From Streptomyces sulphureus DSM 40104 (lineage in GTDB: Bacteria > Actinomycetota > Actinomycetes > Streptomycetales > Streptomycetaceae), in assembly GCF_000381025.1 (NCBI RefSeq), contig NZ_KB905815.1:231789-295788 (forward strand): a stretch of 64,000 nt of DNA, written 5' to 3'. The notes below the pieces were generated by a model that made no database searches, was not told the origin of the DNA, and saw only the letters and a program-made list of their open reading frames with translations. The position numbers and the translations under genes were made by a program. Shown one piece after another: positions 40,476 to 49,456 of the stretch; position 1 is the first letter of the stretch, and the number at the start of each line of letters is the position of its first letter.

Positions 40476-43400
40476 CCTCGAAGGACGCGACAGAGGGTGC
40501 CTCACCCGGTTCCGTCGAACGGCTCCCTCCGCACGCCGAGCCCAGCGACGTCATCATCGGCGACCCCGGCAAGCTCGACGATCTGGTCGTCAAACTCCGC
40601 GCTTACGCGGGGGCGTTCCACGACGGCAGGGAAAAGCTGGCCGTCCTCGTGCGGATGCCGTGGACGGGCGAAGCCGCCGCCTCCTTCGAGGACTCCGTCA
40701 GAGCGCTGCCGAGGGAACTGAAGGCGGCACAGAAGTACTTCATTTCGGCCGCCAACGCGCTGGACGCCTACGCCGACAAGCTGCGGTCCGTCCAGAAGCG
40801 GGTGAAGCCGATCATCGAGGACGCGGACACGGCCCGTGCCGCATCCCGCGCCTACGCGCGCCAGGTGACGCAGTACAACGCCGCCGTCGAGCGCAAGGAC
40901 GAAGACCTTCCGGACAAGCCTCCGAGCGAGGACCCGGGCGTCACCGCGTTGGAGAAGTGCTACCGGCGTCTGGACACCTTGGAGGAGGAGCTTCAGGGCG
41001 TCGTCGACATCTCCAAGAAGCAGTTGGAGACGGCGGCGGAGAGCGCGCCCGACGCACCCAAGGGATACGCACGTTTCCAGGAAGAGGGAGGGGACTTCCT
41101 CTACGGGGCCGGGAACGCGCTACGCGGCTGGGGCAAGCAGGCTGAGTACCTTGTCGAAGACGGCTTCGGCGGCTGGTCGATGCAGCTCGCCGGGATGGCC
41201 GACGGCGTCGTCTACGCGCAGGAGCACCCCAAAGAGTTCGCGAAAGCCGCCGTCAGCTGGGAGGAATGGCAACGCAATCCGTCGCGCGCGGCCGGCCAAC
41301 TCACCCCCGACCTCCTGCTCGCACTCGCCACCGGGGGCGGCGCCGGCGCACGCAAGGGCGCCACTGCCGCCAAGAACGCCGCCCAGCGGCTGGCCGGCCG
41401 CGAGCGGGGGCTTCGCCGCAACGGCAGCGGACGCGAGCGCGCGGACGGGGAACCGCAGAAGAACGACAAGAGCAGCAAGGAAAAGCCGGGCCTCAACGAG
41501 CCCGTCGATGCCGCCACCGGCGAGATGTTCACCTCGGAGACGGACGTCGAACTCCCCGGCGTCCTGCCGCTCGTGCTGGAACGGCACTACGTCTCGGGGC
41601 ATCCGTGCGGCGGCTGGTACGGACCCACCTGGGCCGGCACGCTCGACCAACGGCTGGAGCTCGACGACAAGGGCGTCGTCTACATAGCCGACGACGGCAT
41701 GGTGCTCAGCTACCCCGTCCCCGAGCCCGACGTGCCCACCTTCCCCGTCAGCGGGCCACGCTGGCCGCTGACGTGGGACGGCAAGCCGGACAGCTCCATG
41801 ACGATCAGCGCCCCCGAGCGCAACCGCACCCTGCACTTCACACGGCTTCCCATCGGTGGACAGGAACTGGCCCTCTCAGCGATCACCGACCGGGCGGGCA
41901 ACCGCGTCACCTTCACCTACGACGCACAGGGCGCACCCAGCGAAGTCACCCACTCCGGCGGCTACCGCGTCGCCGTCGACACCGATCCCCAACTCCTGCG
42001 CATCGTCCGTCTCCGCCTGCTCCACGGCGAGAACGCAGAGCGCGGCACCACCCTCGTCTCCTACGCCTACGACGCGGCCGGCAACCTCGCCCAGGTCATC
42101 AACTCCACGGGCGAGCCGCTCCGTTTCCGCTACGACGACCACCACCGCATCACCTCGTGGCACGACCGCAACGGCACCGCCTTCGGCTACGTCTACGACC
42201 ACCGCGGCCGTGTCCTCCGCACCGTCGGCCCCGACGGCATCTACTCCGGGCGCTTCCGCTACGACGAGGCGGCACGCACCACCCGCTACACAGACTCCCA
42301 GGGTCATGAGTCGATCTACGTCTACAACGAGGCGTACAAGGTCGTCGCCGAAACGGACAACCTCGGCCATACGACGCGCACGGAATGGGACGAGGCCAAC
42401 CGCCACCCCGTGACCGTCACCGACCCGCTGGGCCGCACCACCCGTTACTCCTACGACGATCTCGGCAACGTCGTCCGGATCGAACGCCCCGACGGCAGCA
42501 CCGTCACCGCCGTCCACGACGACGACTGCCTCCCGCTTCAGATCAGCGACCCCAACGGCGGTGTGTGGCACCACACTTACGACGACCACGGCAACCGCAC
42601 CACCACCACCGACCCCACAGGCGCAGTCACCCGCTACGCCTACAACGACGCCGGCCACCTCACCGCCCTCACCGACCCGCTCGGCCACACCACCACCGTC
42701 ACGCCGAACGCGGCCGGCCTCCCTACGGCTCTCACCGACGCCCTAGGGAATACCACCCGCGTCCAACGCGGCCCGCACGGCCGCCCCACCGCTCTGACCA
42801 ACCCACTGGGGCACACCACCCGTTACGGCTGGACGATCGAAGGCAAACCGGCCTGGCGCGCACACCCCGACGGCGCCCAGGAGACCTGGAGTTGGGACGG
42901 CGAGGGCAACCTCGTCGCCCACACCGACCCGGCAGGCAACACCACCCGCCACACCCACACCCACTTCGACCTCCCCGCCACCCGCACGGACCCCGACGGC
43001 GCCGAGTACGCGTTCACCTACGACACCGAACTCCGCCTGACGAGCGTCACCAACCCACAGGGCCTGCACTGGAAGTACACCTACGACGCAGCCGGACGCT
43101 TCACGGCCGAACAGGACTTCAACGGCGCGACGTTGACGTACGAGCTGGACGCGGCAGGGCAACTCCTCGCCCGCACCAACGCCGAGGGTCAGACCCTCCG
43201 CTACATCCGAGACGCCCTCGGCCGCGTCGTCGAGCAGCTCGACGAGTCCACCGACGAGCGCACCACCTTCACCTACGACTCCGCTGGCGGCCTGATATCC
43301 GCCATGAGCCCCGACGCCGAACTCCGCTTCGAGCGCGACGCGTTGGGCCGAGTAGTGAGCGAAACGACGAACGGCCGCACGGTCTCTCACACCTACGACG

Positions 43401-44881
43401 CTGCCGGCCGCCGCACCCGACGTAGGACACCCTCCGGCCACACCTCCACCTGGGTATACGACGCGGCCAACCAGCCGCTCTCCCTCACCACGGACGCCGG
43501 CTCGCTCTCCTTCACCCACGACGCGGCAGGCCGCGAGACACACCGCGAACTGACCTCGTCGATAACGCTCTCCCAGGACTGGGACGCGACCGGACGCCTC
43601 ACCCGGCAGACCATCGGTGCCGCAGGGGAGGAGATCCTTCAGCACCGCACGTACGCCTACCGCCCCGACGGCTACGTCACCGAGATCCGCGAACTCACCT
43701 CCGGCACCCGCCAGTTCGCCCTGGATCGCGTGGGACGCGTCACGGGCGTCCAGGCCCACGGGTGGACGGAGCAGTACGCCTACGACGCCGCCGGCAACCA
43801 GTCCCATGCGGACGCGCCCGCGCACCACTCCCCCGGCGACCGTGACATCACTGGCACGCTGATCCACAGAGCGGGCCACACCCACTACACCAACGACGCA
43901 GCAGGCCGCCGCACCACCGCCACACGCCACCTTCTCAACGGTCAACGCCGACAGTGGAGTTACACGTGGAGCGCGGAGGACCGCCTCCGCACCGCCGACA
44001 CCCCCGACGGCACCTGGAGCTACGCGTACGACCCCCTCGGCCGCCGCATATCCAAGACAGACCCCAACGGCAAAACACTCACGTTCACTTGGGACGGCAC
44101 CCGCCTGGCCGAGGAGACCACCCCCGACGGCACCACCCTCACGTGGGACTACGCCCCGGGCACCCACCGCCCGATAGCCCAAACCAACCGCGACCCCCTG
44201 CTCAAGGACCGCACGCTCCACCCCGTCGTCACGGACCTGACAGGGACCCCCACCGAACTCCTCACCCCAGACGGCGACCTCGCCTGGCAATTCCGCACCA
44301 CCCTCTGGGGGACCCAACTCCCCACCCCCCAATCCACGGTGCGCTGCCCCCTCCGCTTCCCCGGCCAATACGCGGACCCGGAAACTGGCCTCCACTACAA
44401 CTACTTCCGGTACTACGATCCGGAGACGGCGCGGTATCTGACCTCAGACCCACTGGGGTTGCTGCCAGCGTTCAACCATCACAGCTATATCCTCAACCCG
44501 CTCAACTGGTTGGACCCCCTCGGTCTTCAGGGATGTGGCATCGACGATGACACGTACGACGCCCTTGACGAGAAGTACGGGAATCGCGTGGCGGACGGTG
44601 TAGATCACGACGTCCAACGGATGAACGATGGCTCGCCCAGCGCCCCGGCCCACTCGCTCGCGGGAATCGGGACGAACGCCGAAGAGCTGGCCAAGTATCT
44701 TTCGACGTACGAAGGCCGGATGACTCACACTGACACAAAGACGGGCGCGCAGGTCACTTACGATGGGAGCCGGCGAGATGCCAACGGCGATGGAGTGCTG
44801 ATTGTGCAGACCGCGTACCGAATCCACGCCTATCACATGTCCGAATCCAGCTTCAATTCAGGAAGGTATCAGTCCAATTGA
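40472..44881 (+). CDS. RHS-repeat polymorphic toxin
   Basis: 1469 residues. Residues about 25-240 are helical, WXG-like, typical of type VII-exported toxins. A DUF6531-type domain follows near 345 (EPVDAATGEMFTSETD), then about 900 residues of RHS/YD repeats (YDAAGR, YDDHGNRTT). The RHS core ends with the hallmark YADPETGLHYNYFRYYDPET, then DPLGL (about 1325 and 1350). After this the final 118 residues form a swapped-in toxin domain of a type I do not recognise (HDVQRMNDG, GIGTNAEELAKYLS, VLIVQTAYRIHAYHMS) with visibly lower GC. It is coupled to the immunity gene by a TTGA overlap. Confidence 0.9.
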   Translation: MTSKDATEGASPGSVERLPPHAEPSDVIIGDPGKLDDLVVKLRAYAGAFHDGREKLAVLVRMPWTGEAAASFEDSVRALPRELKAAQKYFISAANALDAYADKLRSVQKRVKPIIEDADTARAASRAYARQVTQYNAAVERKDEDLPDKPPSEDPGVTALEKCYRRLDTLEEELQGVVDISKKQLETAAESAPDAPKGYARFQEEGGDFLYGAGNALRGWGKQAEYLVEDGFGGWSMQLAGMADGVVYAQEHPKEFAKAAVSWEEWQRNPSRAAGQLTPDLLLALATGGGAGARKGATAAKNAAQRLAGRERGLRRNGSGRERADGEPQKNDKSSKEKPGLNEPVDAATGEMFTSETDVELPGVLPLVLERHYVSGHPCGGWYGPTWAGTLDQRLELDDKGVVYIADDGMVLSYPVPEPDVPTFPVSGPRWPLTWDGKPDSSMTISAPERNRTLHFTRLPIGGQELALSAITDRAGNRVTFTYDAQGAPSEVTHSGGYRVAVDTDPQLLRIVRLRLLHGENAERGTTLVSYAYDAAGNLAQVINSTGEPLRFRYDDHHRITSWHDRNGTAFGYVYDHRGRVLRTVGPDGIYSGRFRYDEAARTTRYTDSQGHESIYVYNEAYKVVAETDNLGHTTRTEWDEANRHPVTVTDPLGRTTRYSYDDLGNVVRIERPDGSTVTAVHDDDCLPLQISDPNGGVWHHTYDDHGNRTTTTDPTGAVTRYAYNDAGHLTALTDPLGHTTTVTPNAAGLPTALTDALGNTTRVQRGPHGRPTALTNPLGHTTRYGWTIEGKPAWRAHPDGAQETWSWDGEGNLVAHTDPAGNTTRHTHTHFDLPATRTDPDGAEYAFTYDTELRLTSVTNPQGLHWKYTYDAAGRFTAEQDFNGATLTYELDAAGQLLARTNAEGQTLRYIRDALGRVVEQLDESTDERTTFTYDSAGGLISAMSPDAELRFERDALGRVVSETTNGRTVSHTYDAAGRRTRRRTPSGHTSTWVYDAANQPLSLTTDAGSLSFTHDAAGRETHRELTSSITLSQDWDATGRLTRQTIGAAGEEILQHRTYAYRPDGYVTEIRELTSGTRQFALDRVGRVTGVQAHGWTEQYAYDAAGNQSHADAPAHHSPGDRDITGTLIHRAGHTHYTNDAAGRRTTATRHLLNGQRRQWSYTWSAEDRLRTADTPDGTWSYAYDPLGRRISKTDPNGKTLTFTWDGTRLAEETTPDGTTLTWDYAPGTHRPIAQTNRDPLLKDRTLHPVVTDLTGTPTELLTPDGDLAWQFRTTLWGTQLPTPQSTVRCPLRFPGQYADPETGLHYNYFRYYDPETARYLTSDPLGLLPAFNHHSYILNPLNWLDPLGLQGCGIDDDTYDALDEKYGNRVADGVDHDVQRMNDGSPSAPAHSLAGIGTNAEELAKYLSTYEGRMTHTDTKTGAQVTYDGSRRDANGDGVLIVQTAYRIHAYHMSESSFNSGRYQSN

Positions 44882-45261
44882 GAGCCCGGGTGCTGATCGC
44901 GCAACAGGACGATGGGCACTTTGCTGTGACGTTGAGCCCTGCCCAGGCGTCCGTCATGGAAGAGTGTCTTCGTCTCGTGACCGAGGGGAGCGCGCGGGAT
45001 GAGGTAGTGCGATTCACTGTGGGCAGCCCGAGCGAAGAAGTCCCGGCTGTCATTGCAAAGGCACGTCGAGTGAGCCAAGCGAACCACCGTGCAGAGCATG
45101 TGTTCACGCTCGCTCAACTACATGTGATCTACGCCAGCCTCACCAGCGCCGTGACGGAGTTCGTCTCCGATGAAGACTTTCATCAGCGAACCGGTTGGTA
45201 CCGCGAGAACGTGATCGCCCTCGCCAGCGCTTTGTCCCGCTCAGTTCGCGACCTCTTCTAG
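44878..45261 (+). CDS. Candidate immunity protein
   Basis: 127 residues starting at TTG, overlapping the toxin stop as TTGA; AGGAAGG lies about 12 bases upstream. No recognised domain; no signal or membrane helix. Position directly after a polymorphic toxin, size and lower GC shared with the toxin tip all indicate a cognate cytoplasmic immunity protein. Confidence 0.65.
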   Translation: MRARVLIAQQDDGHFAVTLSPAQASVMEECLRLVTEGSARDEVVRFTVGSPSEEVPAVIAKARRVSQANHRAEHVFTLAQLHVIYASLTSAVTEFVSDEDFHQRTGWYRENVIALASALSRSVRDLF

Positions 45262-45449
45262 AGTCCAGTCGATACCCGGTGTCGGCGTTAGTCGGCAGTC
45301 CACCGCCGCCGGTCACCGTTTCGAGGACGTCGAGTAGGCAATGGGTGCGGACGGCGGACATGTCGTGCTTGCCTCCCGGCCTGACCGGTGGGGTCCAGAG
45401 GAAAGACGTCCGGAGCGGAGGCGCCGCCGGGTCCATGGCGTCATCGTCC

Positions 45450-46470
45450 ACGTCGCCAAGCAGACGCCCGCTCTTCGAAGGCGACCAGGGACGCCGCAGC
45501 AGCAGGTGGCGGCGGATACCGAAGGACGCCGACAGCGGGCGCGAGGCGCGCTCGCCCCATTCGCTGATCTCGTCGAGGCTCTGCGCGGTCGAGACGACCG
45601 CGCAAGGGCACACCAGCCGTACCGCGGTCACCGAGCACCGCCACTCGGCGACGTCCGGGGGGGGCGTCGAGGACCGCCTCCACCTCGGCCGGGTAGACGT
45701 TCTCGCCGCCGCGCAGGATGAGGTCGGAGCGCCTGCTGCTGATACGCAGCAGACCGTGCCGCATGGTGCTCAGGTCGCCGGTGCGCAGCCGGCCGTCCGG
45801 GGCGTCTCGCGGGTCGCTCGCGGGACCCTCCAGTAGCGGAGCGTCATCTGCGGTCCGCGCAGGCAGACTTCGCCTTCCGTGCCGTCGGGGACGCGGGCGT
45901 CGGCGGCGTCGCGCACCTCCACCTCGGTGTTGACGACAGGGCGGCCGACGCTGGACGGGTCCCGCGCGAGCTCGGCCGGGCCGGCGAAGGTCGCCGCCGT
46001 GCTCGACTCGGTGAGGCCGTAGCTCGCGCCGGGCAGCGCCGCGAGGCCGGGGAGCCTGTCGCGGACCTCGCCCAGGAGGGCGGGCTAGAGGGGGCCGAGT
46101 TGAGGGAGAGGGTCGTGAGAGACGAGAGGTAGTAGAGGGAGAGGTCGCCCCGCGCGAGGAGGCGGTTGGCCATCGTGGGGACGGCGCCAAAGTTGGTGAT
46201 GCGTTCCCGTTCGATGAGCTCGAGCACAGGACACGAGCCGACTGCGCCACGGCTGCCGCGTGTTCGGTGAACGTCAACCGGGCGGAGTCGCTGACGAGGT
46301 ACTCGGTGGCGCCGTACTGCCGTGCACGGTCGGGGAGTTGGGGAAGGGAGCCGTACCGGTTGCGGAAGACCCGCATCGGTACGCCCCGTACGTCTCCACC
46401 GCGGCTTCGAAGGGCTTGCCTGCCCGCGTCAGTTGCGCCTCGGCAGCCGCCCTGCTGTCCGGAGCAGCAA
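45450..46470 (-). pseudogene. Decayed acyl-CoA ligase (ANL superfamily)
   Basis: Pieces of an AMP-forming acyl-CoA synthetase occur in order in three minus-strand frames: an N-terminal part ([31 protein letters not shown]) near 46390-46260, [20 protein letters not shown] near 46220-46160, the A5 motif [15 protein letters not shown] near 46020, then DLSTMRHGLLRISSRRSDLI and RGGENVYPAEVEAV near 45780-45670. Frameshifts and missing stretches (the protein should exceed 500 residues) show it is not functional. The ends are approximate. Confidence 0.8.
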
Positions 46471-46722
46471 CGGTCACGGCACTCCCTTCGAGGCAACCAA
46501 GCAACCGTTGGGTCCGCAACGCGGGGGAAGTCAAGGTCCCGCGGGTGCACCAGGGCATGGAGGGGCCGGGTACGTGCGGTCATTGTGCTTGTGTGCTGCG
46601 GGCGTTGAGGGTGGACGGGCCGGCGACGCGGCCGAGCGGGACGGCCGCGTCGCGGAAGGCACCCGGGCATGGTGAGCCCGGGCCGGGAGGCCGGTTGGCT
46701 CTCCCAGCCCGGGGCGGGTGGG

Positions 46723-47499
46723 TCAGATGCCGCAGTCAGGCGCGTCCCAGTACTGGCTGCTGCGGTGGTCGACGTGGGCGTGGTCGTCGTGGCCGGGGTA
46801 GCCGGGGCCGAGGATGCCGTGGAATCCGCGGTCGCGGGCCGCCTGGGCGAGTTCGCACAGGGTGTGGTTGTCGGAGACGAGGTCGGCCGCGTCGCCGTAG
46901 AGGTGGCGGCTGTCGGGGGCGCCGCCGACGCTGTCGTTGCAGCCGGTGGAGCGGAAACCGCTCGTGACGGTGATGGGCTCGTCGCCGAGTGCGTGGCGGA
47001 GCGCCTCCAGCTTCCACATGGTGCGCAGGGCGTTCGACTTGGCCTCCTCGGCGCCGACGGCGCCGCCGCTCCAGTCGGAGTTGCAGCTATTGAGCTCCGC
47101 GAAGTCGAAGTGGGCGGGTGAGCAGTCGTCGTCCTGGAGCTGATAGATCTGCTCGTAGGTCTCCGTGTCGGCGACCCCTGTCTTCGACAGCCCGTACGCG
47201 CTCTGGAACCGTTCGACGGCTGCTTCCGTCGCGGGACCGAACTCGCCGTCCACGGCGAGGACTTCGCCCGAGGCCGGATAGCCGCCGACGCGGATCTGTA
47301 GCTGGGTGACGGCGTCGCCGCTGGCGCCCTGGGAGAGCTCCTCGTCCCAGGTGTAGCAGCCGTCGGCGGCCTGCGGCGCCTGGGCGGCACCGGCGGCGGA
47401 GCCGCCCAGGAGGACGGTGGCGGCGAGCATGGCGAGGGCAACGGCGAGGCGCAGCGGCCCGTTGCGGGCCCGGGTGCGCAGGAAAAGTCTGCGGCGCAT
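46723..47499 (-). CDS. Zinc D-Ala-D-Ala carboxypeptidase, secreted
   Basis: 258 residues. Signal peptide (basic MRRRLFLRTRAR, then hydrophobic to about residue 37, AAGAA). A PG_binding_1 peptidoglycan-binding domain (about 55-120, GASGDAVTQLQIRVGGYP, FGPATEAAVERFQ) precedes an M15-type carboxypeptidase domain with SGFRSTGCN, SRHLYGDAADL near 195 and HDDHAHVDHR near 240 carrying zinc ligands. Resembles the Streptomyces albus G DD-carboxypeptidase. It trims the pentapeptide stem of peptidoglycan. GGAGAG precedes the ATG at 47499. Confidence 0.9.
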   Translation of the reverse strand: MRRRLFLRTRARNGPLRLAVALAMLAATVLLGGSAAGAAQAPQAADGCYTWDEELSQGASGDAVTQLQIRVGGYPASGEVLAVDGEFGPATEAAVERFQSAYGLSKTGVADTETYEQIYQLQDDDCSPAHFDFAELNSCNSDWSGGAVGAEEAKSNALRTMWKLEALRHALGDEPITVTSGFRSTGCNDSVGGAPDSRHLYGDAADLVSDNHTLCELAQAARDRGFHGILGPGYPGHDDHAHVDHRSSQYWDAPDCGI

Positions 47500-48027
47500 G
47501 ATCTCTCCGTACGGTGGGGGACATCGGAGGGGCATGGCGGTACGGGCGCCCCGGCCTCGGCACGGTGCCGTTCGGCGCGGAGCATGTGCCGGGCAAAGCT
47601 AGCGGGGGGCGCCGGCGGGTGTAAACAGGTCGGCAGAGCCTCGTCCGTGACGAGGCCGGCGCCCCCTCGGGCGCTAGCCTCCGTCGGGCGGGCTTGCTGC
47701 GCCGACGGCTCGTCGCGTATTCAACTCGTCGATTCGAGGGCGGAGTTGCCGCGCCATTGCGCCTCGCGCACGTACGGCCCTCCTCATGGCGGCGCACGAA
47801 GAAGCACACGTGACTTCGCGCAGATCGGCCAACTCCGCAGCGGGTACGGAGGTTGGCGGCCTCCCGACCGCCCATCCCGGACGAGTACCTCGGTTCGGTA
47901 TGCGGCACGGAGAAACGCCGGCTGCGTCCGTGGGATCAGCCAACTCCGCCGAAAAAAGTTGACGCCTCCCCGGCCGCCCTGACCCATCCTCCGGCCACGT
48001 GCGCGTGCTGCGTGCTTGACTCCCCTT
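47500..48027. other. 528-bp divergent intergenic region
   Basis: Lies between the divergently transcribed carboxypeptidase and SIMPL genes. It contains a near-perfect 16-bp direct repeat (47823-47838 and 47934-47949) and a TTGACG hexamer after an A-run at 47954, a possible -35 for the SIMPL gene. No coding region could be supported. Confidence 0.4.
47823..47949. repeat. Pair of 16-bp direct repeats
   Basis: GATCGGCCAACTCCGC at 47823-47838 and GATCAGCCAACTCCGC at 47934-47949, 15 of 16 bases identical and 111 bases apart. The first copy also forms an imperfect dyad with CGGAGGTTGGC just downstream. Possible regulator sites. Confidence 0.5.
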
Positions 48028-48690
48028 ATGGACACGAGAGTTGACCAACCGTGGGGCGTCGTCGTCCTCGGTACCGCGACGGCCTCGGCCCCTCCCGATC
48101 TGGTACGGGTCCGGCTCGCAGTCGACGTGACGGAGAACGACCCGTCCGCGGCGTTCGACGTCGCGCGCGGGGCCGTCGGCGAGCTCCGTGCCGTCTTGCG
48201 GCGGCACGGAGCTCGCGACGAGGACGTCTCCGTCTCCCAACTGGAGCTGCGCACCGACTGGGAGTGGCGCGACAGGCGCCGTACCTTTCTCGGCTACCGC
48301 TGCCACGCCGACGTCGCAGCGCCGCTCCCGGACACCGGCTCGCTTGAACCGTTCCTCACCGGGGCCGTCGGCGTCTCTGCCGTCCTCGTCGAGGATGTCG
48401 CCTTCGATGTCCTCGACAGGTCCCGACTCCTCACCGCGGCACGGCAGGACGCCGTCCGTGACGCGCGCGCCAAGGCCGGGCTCTACGCCGAGGCGGCGGG
48501 CGCGGCGCTGGGTCCCGTGCTCCACGTCGAGGAGGTTTCGGAGCCGCGCCCCGCGGGCTTCGACGGACGGCGGAACCCGGCGCCCGGGGATCTCGTCCCG
48601 GGCCGTGTGTCGGTCGAGGCCGCAGTGCGGGTGGGTTTCGCGCTCCGTCCCGGCCGGTACGAGCACGACACGGGCTCCCATGCCGGATAG
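48028..48690 (+). CDS. SIMPL-domain (DUF541) protein
   Basis: 220 residues. SIMPL fold features: VVVLGTATASAPPDLVRVRL at the start, TENDPSAAFDVARGA near 35, then FLGYRCHADVAAPL near 90 and AVRDARAKAGLYAEAAGAAL near 145. No signal peptide, so cytoplasmic, unlike the periplasmic E. coli member. The function of the family is not firmly known (oxidative-stress protection or metal binding has been suggested). Overlaps the next reading frame by 11 bp. Confidence 0.8.
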   Translation: MDTRVDQPWGVVVLGTATASAPPDLVRVRLAVDVTENDPSAAFDVARGAVGELRAVLRRHGARDEDVSVSQLELRTDWEWRDRRRTFLGYRCHADVAAPLPDTGSLEPFLTGAVGVSAVLVEDVAFDVLDRSRLLTAARQDAVRDARAKAGLYAEAAGAALGPVLHVEEVSEPRPAGFDGRRNPAPGDLVPGRVSVEAAVRVGFALRPGRYEHDTGSHAG

Positions 48691-49024
48691 CGACCGCGTC
48701 GGCACAGCTCAACGCCTCGCCTGGGCCGCCGGGTTCGGGCTCTGCGGAGGGCTCGGCCTCGGCACGATCGTCGAGCCGGGCATGTGGGGCGTCGAGCCGG
48801 CGTGGGCGTTCGCGGGCGGCGCCGTCGCCGGGGCACTGGCGGGGTACGCCGTCTCGGGGAGGCCGCAGCCCCGGGCGCCGGAAGGCGGCTGGCCGCAACC
48901 GGTCGGCGGTGATCTGCGAGAGCAGCGCTGGTGGCGGTGGATGACGGCTTTCCTCTGGGGGCCGTCCTACCCCTCGCGGGTGTCTTCTCGGCGGTGGACG
49001 GCCATTGGTTTCGCGCCATCTTGA
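48680..49024 (+). CDS. Hypothetical two-helix membrane protein
   Basis: 114 codons beginning MPDSDRVGTAQRLAW; hydrophobic segments at about 10-30 and 40-60. The last 20 residues overlap the next frame and look non-coding, so a frameshift joining the two frames near 48940 is possible. Unrecognised. Confidence 0.5.
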   Translation: MPDSDRVGTAQRLAWAAGFGLCGGLGLGTIVEPGMWGVEPAWAFAGGAVAGALAGYAVSGRPQPRAPEGGWPQPVGGDLREQRWWRWMTAFLWGPSYPSRVSSRRWTAIGFAPS

Positions 49025-49209
49025 TGGTGCTGCTCTCCGGGTTCCTCCTCGCTCAGCAGGCCGTGTACCGGAGCCGCCGACGCACAGGCCGTGACACCGG
49101 CCCCCCGATGGAGATGCATCCGGCCGTGCGAGGTCGGGGGCGGCTCCTTGCGTTGGGCCTGCTCGCAGTCGTGGCGGTGGGAGTGGCGGTCGGCGCGGTG
49201 CTTGGCTGA
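48931..49209 (+). CDS. Hypothetical membrane protein
   Basis: 92 codons from a GTG within the previous frame; hydrophobic stretches at about 10-42 and 72-92, basic loop between. Good codon bias, so probably expressed, either alone or as the C-terminal half of the preceding gene. Unrecognised. Confidence 0.5.
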   Translation: MAVDDGFPLGAVLPLAGVFSAVDGHWFRAILMVLLSGFLLAQQAVYRSRRRTGRDTGPPMEMHPAVRGRGRLLALGLLAVVAVGVAVGAVLG

Positions 49210-49456
49210 GGATCGCCGAAATCCCTTCGGGGGGCGTCGAGTTGCCGGCAGCGGTGCCCGGCCTTCCGCAGGCATGCCTCGACACGCCGCTCCAGCGGAA
49301 CCCCGCCCTGAGGCGGTAGCCGACGAGCGGACACCGCGGGCACGGCAGCGGCTCAGTCCCCCGGCTGCTCACGCACGAGCCGTCCGCCCCCGCACGGCAG
49401 AGGTCTCACAGGCTCCTCCGCGGCGGGCGTGGAGCCTCCCGGGCGTCGCCGATGCC

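Noticed and set aside
45340..45830. Plus-strand ORFs after the immunity gene
   Set aside because: They lie antisense to the acyl-CoA ligase remnant and show no homology-like pattern.
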